From the NCBI GenBank assembly GCA_003254885.1, contig QANT01005947.1:1-23907 (forward strand): a stretch of DNA of 23,907 bases, given 5' to 3'. Below are positions 19,349 through 23,907 of this stretch, in pieces; within the stretch, counting starts at the first letter, position 1, and each line of letters opens with the position of its first letter. The stretch is from Purshia tridentata (Eukaryota; Streptophyta; Magnoliopsida; Rosales; Rosaceae). The notes under the pieces are model-generated. The model ran no database searches. It worked only from the letters and a program-made list of their open reading frames with translations, and was not told the DNA's origin. The position numbers and the translations under genes are program-made.

Positions 19349-20545
19349 GCTAGAACGTTAATCCAAGCATGAGAATGTGCTTCTTACCAACCGAGCACGT
19401 TTTGGTGCAACTTTGACCAAATTGTACACAGTGTGCACCGAAATGACGTTCCATGCATTCTTAAGACCTAAAGGGGTTCATTTGGGCTAGAACGCTAATC
19501 CAAACAAGAGAAAGTGCTTTCTCATGTCATTATTGCGAACTAGGGACGTTTTGGTGCAATTGAAACGAAATTAAGTTGAGTATGCACCGAAATGATGTTT
19601 TTGTGCGTTCTTAACAAAAACATGTGCTTCTTGAGGGGTACAACGCTAATCCAAGCATGAGAAAGTGCTTCCCCATATCTTTCTTGCCAACCGGGCATTT
19701 TGATGGAAATTGCACGAAATTGGATTGAGTATGCACATAAATAATGTTTTCGTTCCTTCTAAACACGAAATGTTCTTCTTTAGGGCTAAAATGCTAATCC
19801 AAGCATGAGAAAGTGTTTCCCCATGTCTTTCTTGCCAACTAATAACATTTTGGTGCAATTTTAACCAAATTGTACTAGGTGTGCACCGAAATGACGTTTT
19901 CAGTCTTTCTTAACACCTAAAGTAGTTCTTTAAGGCTAGCACGCTAATCGAGACATTAAAGAGTGTTTCCTCATCTCTTTCTTGCCAATCAGGCACCTTT
20001 TGGTGCAATTTGGACTAAGTTAGATTGAGTATGCGCTGAAATGATGTATTCGTGCATTCTTAGCACCTAAGGTGGTTTTTGGGGTCTTGAACGCTTATCA
20101 AGACATGAGAAAGTGCTTCTCCATGTCTTTTTTGCCAACCAGGAACATTTTAGTGTAACTTTAATCAAATTTGACTTAGTGTGCACAAAGATGATGTTTT
20201 TGTACATTCTTAAGACCTAAAATGGTTCTTTAGGGTTAGTACGCTAATATTGAGACATGAGAAAGTGCTTCCTCATGTCTTTCTTGCCAACCAAAAACTT
20301 TTGCTGCAATTTGGATGAATTTGGACTCAGTATGCACCGAAATGATATTTTCGTGCATTCTTAACACCTAAAGTGATTCTTTAGGGCTAGCACGCTAATT
20401 GAGACATGAGAAAGTGCATCCTCATGTCTTTCTTGCGAACCGGGCCCGCTTTGATGCAGTTTAGACAAAAGTAGACTAAGTATGCATTGAAATGACGTGT
20501 TAGTTCTTTCTTAACACGAAATGTGCTTGTTAAGGGCTAGAATGT
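19349..20545 (+). repeat. Satellite array, eight ~150-bp monomers
   Basis: Monomer starts, taken at GCTAGAACG or its variants, are 19349, 19486, 19637, 19785, 19935, 20084, 20235 and 20386, with ten bases of a ninth from 20536. Lengths are 137 for the first and 148-151 for the rest. Shared blocks are GCTAATCCAAGCATGAG, GAAAGTGCTTC, CATGTCTTTCTTGCCAAC, TTTTGGTGCAATTT, GTGCACCGAAATGACG and TTCTTAACACCTAAA. The first monomer lacks about 14 bases around the CATGTCTTTC block. Copies differ at many positions, so the array is old. There is no coding content. It is cut by the Athila-like element on the left and by LTR3 on the right. Confidence 0.9.
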
Positions 20546-21563
20546 TGTTGATGTTTTCTTAGAGCAAATTTATTAAGCATTTATCCAACTTTAAGTATAC
20601 TTGCAAGTGCACGAATATCGGCGTAACAAAGTATGCAAATAACGAGGTCGATCCTAATACATCAAATCAATTTAACTTATCCACAACTCACACACACGGC
20701 ATAGGGGTTTAGATTTGGTCAAAACACACATACACTTTCATGGCATTGTTAAGAATCAAAATCCACCATCTAGCAAAGAGAACAAAGAATATTGTATCAT
20801 GCAATTTCAAAAGACTACGAACACAAAGTTTGCCTACCAAAAGCTTTGGCTATTTCCTTTTGGCGTTATACCCTCCTTATGCATATACTAGGAGTCTCTT
20901 AAAGCTGCCCTAGCAAGTTAACTCTCATGTTCCTAGATAAGCTAGGACAATCACCCATGCAAGAGTCATTACGATTTGTGAAGATGACAAACACATAGAC
21001 CATATATCCACCGCAATGTACACTACGCTATCTATGAATACTATTATCACAACCAATTCTTAATTGATTGCTTATTGCTTCTAAAATTGTCATCCATTTG
21101 AGCTTATTCAATTTTTTAACAATCACTAGATGCTTCATCCCTAAGGTAGCTAAGCTTAAAAGAATCTACAACTAATGCCATTCTAACAGATAATAGGATT
21201 TTATGCAAGTACCATGATCATAAATTACAAGAACCATAAATAAACATTGATCACATGCTAGAGGCTTTTTCTCAAACTTAACAATGCATGAAAGTAACTA
21301 AGACATGAACATATAAATAAAAGGATAAAATAAATATATAAACTGCCAATCCATGTTTACAATATTAATTAATTAACTAAATCGACTTGAAAGCATGAAA
21401 AAGGAAGAAGAAGATCACAAGAAGGTCACTCCAAGGCAAGATCGCTTGTGGCTTAAGCTAGGGCTCTCCTTCTTGTCAACAAGGCTTGGGGCAGCAAGGT
21501 GGGGTGTCACTCCTCCTTCTCCTCGGCACTCGCTACTAGAAAAATGCTTATATACATCACTAG
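20546..21563 (-). mobile_element. LTR3: inverted LTR of the LTR2 family, truncated by copy C
   Basis: On the minus strand it ends ...AAAACATCAACA at 20546, the same TCAACA terminus as LTR2. It shares with LTR2 the block GATCGACCTCGTTATTTGCA (about 20640-20659), 'GGTCTATGTGTTTGTC' (about 20990-21005) and the TATA region. Its upstream half is missing because copy C starts at 21564, nine bases upstream of TATATAAG (minus strand, 21547-21554). Whether it is a solo LTR or the end of a full element cannot be told from the window. A short plus-strand frame over 21395-21664 crosses the LTR3/copy C boundary and is not a gene. Confidence 0.75.
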
Positions 21564-22275
21564 TGACAGAACCGACCCTGAATTCCACCCTGGAACTTGG
21601 AGTGATCCTGCGGGAATCCAATATTAAGAAAAATCCTACCAAAAATTCGGCAGAACTCCCCTGAAATTGGACTAACCCTTTTTAATACGACCTGGGAAAG
21701 CACTTCTAATTTCAATAGCACCTCTACCACAACCAAGGAGTTTTCCGACCAAATTCAAGATCTCAACAAAGCCACAAAACTCAAATCTATTACAAGTTTC
21801 TCAAAGCAAGTCTAAATTGAGTTTACGGCAAAAAAAAAAAACCACCTTGGGGAAATAAACTTAAAATAAAGAGCTCCTGTCTCGACGTAATGTGGTTCGA
21901 TCTTAGCGATCTCTTATACCTAGGGGGAAAAGTTTAACAAAATAAGAAAATAACACAAACGTGAGAAAATCTCAATGAGTGGACCAAAAATAAGGATAAA
22001 AGTTTAAAACCAACTTAACCGTTTCAAATCCTTTAAAATCGATCCATCTCTAAGACCTCACGGTCACCTTGAAATCCCCCAGACTTAAAACATTTCTTAA
22101 AATCCACTGAAAAATCTTGTAAAATCGGCATCTGAAAATCCATTCTGAAATCTCTGATAAATAAATAAAACTGCTTAAGCTCCCAAAATATCAAATAAGA
22201 ACTGTAATCTATATCAACTAAGAATTTTCTTTGTAGATTAATATGAAAAAGAACACTCTCACCCAATCCAATATC

Positions 22276-22415
22276 CAGCAAACCTGCCGTACATGCGCAG
22301 GGCCCACAACCTGCCGTACGCATACAAGGCCAATAATCCTGCCGTACATGTGTAGAGCCGGAGTCTGTTATACACATGCAGGGCCAATAAACTGCCATAC
22401 GTGCATGCAGGGTCA
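22276..22415 (-). repeat. 27-bp tandem repeat in copy C
   Basis: Five units of about 27 bases on the theme CCTGCCGTACATGCGCAGGG run from about 22281 to 22410, with spacers such as CCCACAA and CCAATAAT. Units vary at several positions. The cysteine-rich minus-strand frame across it is a by-product of the repeat. Confidence 0.75.
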
Positions 22416-22436
22416 TCCCCAAAGGGCAAGGCATCC

Positions 22437-22486
22437 TGGCACACAGCCCAAAGCTTACATGTGTGCCATGATAGGTCCCAAAGACC
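22437..22486 (-). other. Paired hairpin motif, copy C
   Basis: Hairpin 2 is a perfect nine-base stem, TGGCACACA (22437-22445) with TGTGTGCCA (22460-22468), around a 14-base loop containing GCCCAAAGC. Hairpin 1 is GGTC (22474-22477) with GACC (22483-22486). This is the best-paired example of the motif also found in copies A and B. Confidence 0.55.
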
Positions 22487-22820
22487 TATCTAAGCTGATA
22501 TGCTGAACCGGATACCAAGAGGGTGCTTGAAAACAATACCAACCCATAAAATTCCACTCCAAACCACAACAAATCAAATTCCAAACTTTTTTTTAGAGTA
22601 GACGAGAAAATTAATAACAAAACTCGAAACTTATAAATTAAATCCTTTCTCAAAGAACCAATAGTTACCATAAACTGATAAGTAAAATCAATCCTTCAAA
22701 CTTATTCAAGAATAAATAAATTCCCAAAATCAATTTCAATAATAAAAAATTCAAAACTAGCTCAAAACAGGAATCACACTTAAAATTTAATAAACTTCAA
22801 TAAAATCAAAGTCCACTCAC

Positions 22821-22877
22821 AGTGACATATCTAGCGTTGGTTTCTGGCTGAATCATCTCTGGTCTCGGGGGTGTCGC
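22821..22877 (-). other. Exon-like block in copy C
   Basis: Minus strand: an AG precedes GCGACACCCCCGAGACC and GTGAGTGGAC follows the block. It is 57 bases long against 58 in copy A (1207-1264), with the same start, the same donor and a diverged middle. Confidence 0.4.
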
Positions 22878-23872
22878 CTAACATAAGAATGATTCACATT
22901 AGAAAAAATATTCAATTCAAGGTCATAAAAACAACAGTGCGCGTCTTAGACATTTAGCTCCACAATTCCATATTTAAATCCCGAACCCACTTACTTTTCT
23001 TCTCAACTCATAATCTGATGCCACTAGATCATTTTATCTCGTTAAATTCCTCCAAATAACTTCCATTACTACATAACTTGATCGAGGGTCGTTCGAGTGT
23101 CGTTTTGAAATCCAATAAGTGTCCAATTTCACCTCAAAGTCACCATTTTCCCAAGTTTCTTCAAACTAACTATTCTAAACCTCAATAAATTATTCCTAGG
23201 GCTAAAAATCACTCACAATTGCAATTAAACCACCAAAAACCCTTAGATTTTCTAAAAATCCCGAAATGGACCTAAGCCCCAAATATCAAACTTTCAATTT
23301 CCTCGAAATTTCCTTAAATTTCTCATTCCAATCTTCGGTTATATGTTCCTAATTATGGAAATTACCCAAAACACCTCACAATTTGTAGTAGATTCCGAAA
23401 CCCAAGCCAAACCCTAAAAGAGCATGAGCCCCCAAATTTTCCAACTTCCAATTTCTTAAGAACTTCCATACTAAACCGAAATTAGAGAGTCCTAGGGGTG
23501 TAATTTGTCTAAAATACCTCACAATTTAACCCAAAACTTGAAATCCTAAGAGAAATCCGAAATGGCCTCAAATCCCCAAAATTCAATCTTTTACAATTAC
23601 TCAAAATTGAACAACCAATTTAGGGGGAAAGGAAAGCCCGTAGAAGGAGGAAGAAAACTCACCAAAAACCTAGGCCAATTGTGGCCAGAAAAGGCCAGAA
23701 TCGATGGAGGAGTTCGCAATGTAGCTAGGCTTTCTGAGCTCTTTGCTGCGCGTAGGAGCGACAGTTAGCGAGGAGGAAGGCTGGAATGCGACGACCGGCA
23801 CCTGAGAAAGGTTTCCCGAAGGTCCCACCGCTTGGAGTCGCCCGAAGTGGCCGGAGCTGGAAGCTCCAGTCG

Positions 23873-23907
23873 TGTAACACCCCGCACCTTTCAAAAGTGG
23901 TTTTGAA
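23873..23907 (+). mobile_element. Start of a further LTR (D), cut by the window edge
   Basis: TGTAACACCCCGCACC is a common start of plant Ty3/gypsy LTRs, and similarity to copies A and B stops here. The following TTCAAAAGTGGTTTTGAA forms a perfect seven-base stem (23890-23907). Only 35 bases are visible, so the family and insertion status are uncertain. Confidence 0.45.

Larger units (their letters stand above)
21564..23872 (-). mobile_element. LTR-like copy C, inserted in LTR3 and truncated by D
   Basis: Read on the minus strand, it ends CAGGGTCGGTTCTGTCA at 21564, close to the end of copy A. Shared landmarks in order are donor-like GTGAG (23661), exon-like block (22821-22877), GTGAGTGGA, hairpin pair (22437-22486), 'CACTCATTGAG' (about 21972-21982), CCCCCTAG acceptor-like site (about 21922-21930), a 'ttctgccgaat' block (about 21640-21655), and the CA end. 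The left end in transcription sense is lost at 23872. It carries a 27-bp tandem repeat absent in that form from A and B. No proteins are encoded. Confidence 0.65.

Noticed and set aside
19349..20545. CRISPR-like regular repeats
   Set aside because: Units are ~150 bp, contiguous and diverged along their whole length, with no repeat-spacer structure; the setting is a plant genome.
22033..22434. Cysteine-rich 133-codon minus-strand frame, possible small secreted peptide
   Set aside because: The cysteines come from the 27-bp tandem repeat of copy C; frames on the opposite strand are equally open and there is no signal peptide or relative.

Overview
This window looks like repeat-dense heterochromatin from a flowering plant. 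No host gene, RNA gene, bacterial signal or CRISPR array could be supported. The evidence for a plant is a Ty3/gypsy retrotransposon of the Athila/Tat type, recognised by a primer-binding site matching the 3' end of plant tRNA-Asp, an Athila-like gag-pol order and an 'AAGTTTGGGGGAA' polypurine tract. Around it lie long LTR-like copies of the Del/Tekay kind and a ~150-bp tandem satellite.

Layout. 1-2652 is a partial LTR-like copy (A, + strand; its start is outside the window). It sits inside the 5' LTR of the main Athila-like element, whose surviving pieces are 2653-3564 and 7313-7576. Those two pieces are separated by a second LTR-like insertion (B, - strand, 3565-7307). The internal region follows: PBS at 7582-7599, leader, decayed gag (8456-9914), decayed pol with protease, reverse transcriptase, RNase H and integrase (9915-13981), then a long non-coding 3' part. 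That 3' part holds a solo LTR of a second Athila-like family (LTR2, 15512-17533) with a perfect 5-bp target duplication. The polypurine tract is at 17778-17792 and the complete 3' LTR at 17793-19348.

Right of the element, 19349-20545 is eight ~150-bp satellite monomers, so the Athila-like element landed in a satellite array. On the other side the array is broken by an inverted LTR of the LTR2 family (LTR3, 20546-21563, - strand). LTR3 is itself broken near its TATA box by a third LTR-like copy (C, 21564-23872, - strand). C appears to be broken at 23873 by the first 35 bases of another LTR (D).

How it fits together: insertions are nested three to four deep. The main element is dead: 21 in-frame stops and about seven frameshifts were traced in gag-pol, and both LTR edges of the internal region can be read. 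Of those stops, 20 of 21 are TAG or TAA, mostly TAG, as expected from C-to-T decay of glutamine codons in methylated DNA. The least explained parts are a conserved pair of hairpins and an exon-like layout shared by A, B and C, and a ~1.5-kb segment inside B (about 3880-5430) that matches nothing else in the window. All comparisons were made by eye, so percentages are approximate.
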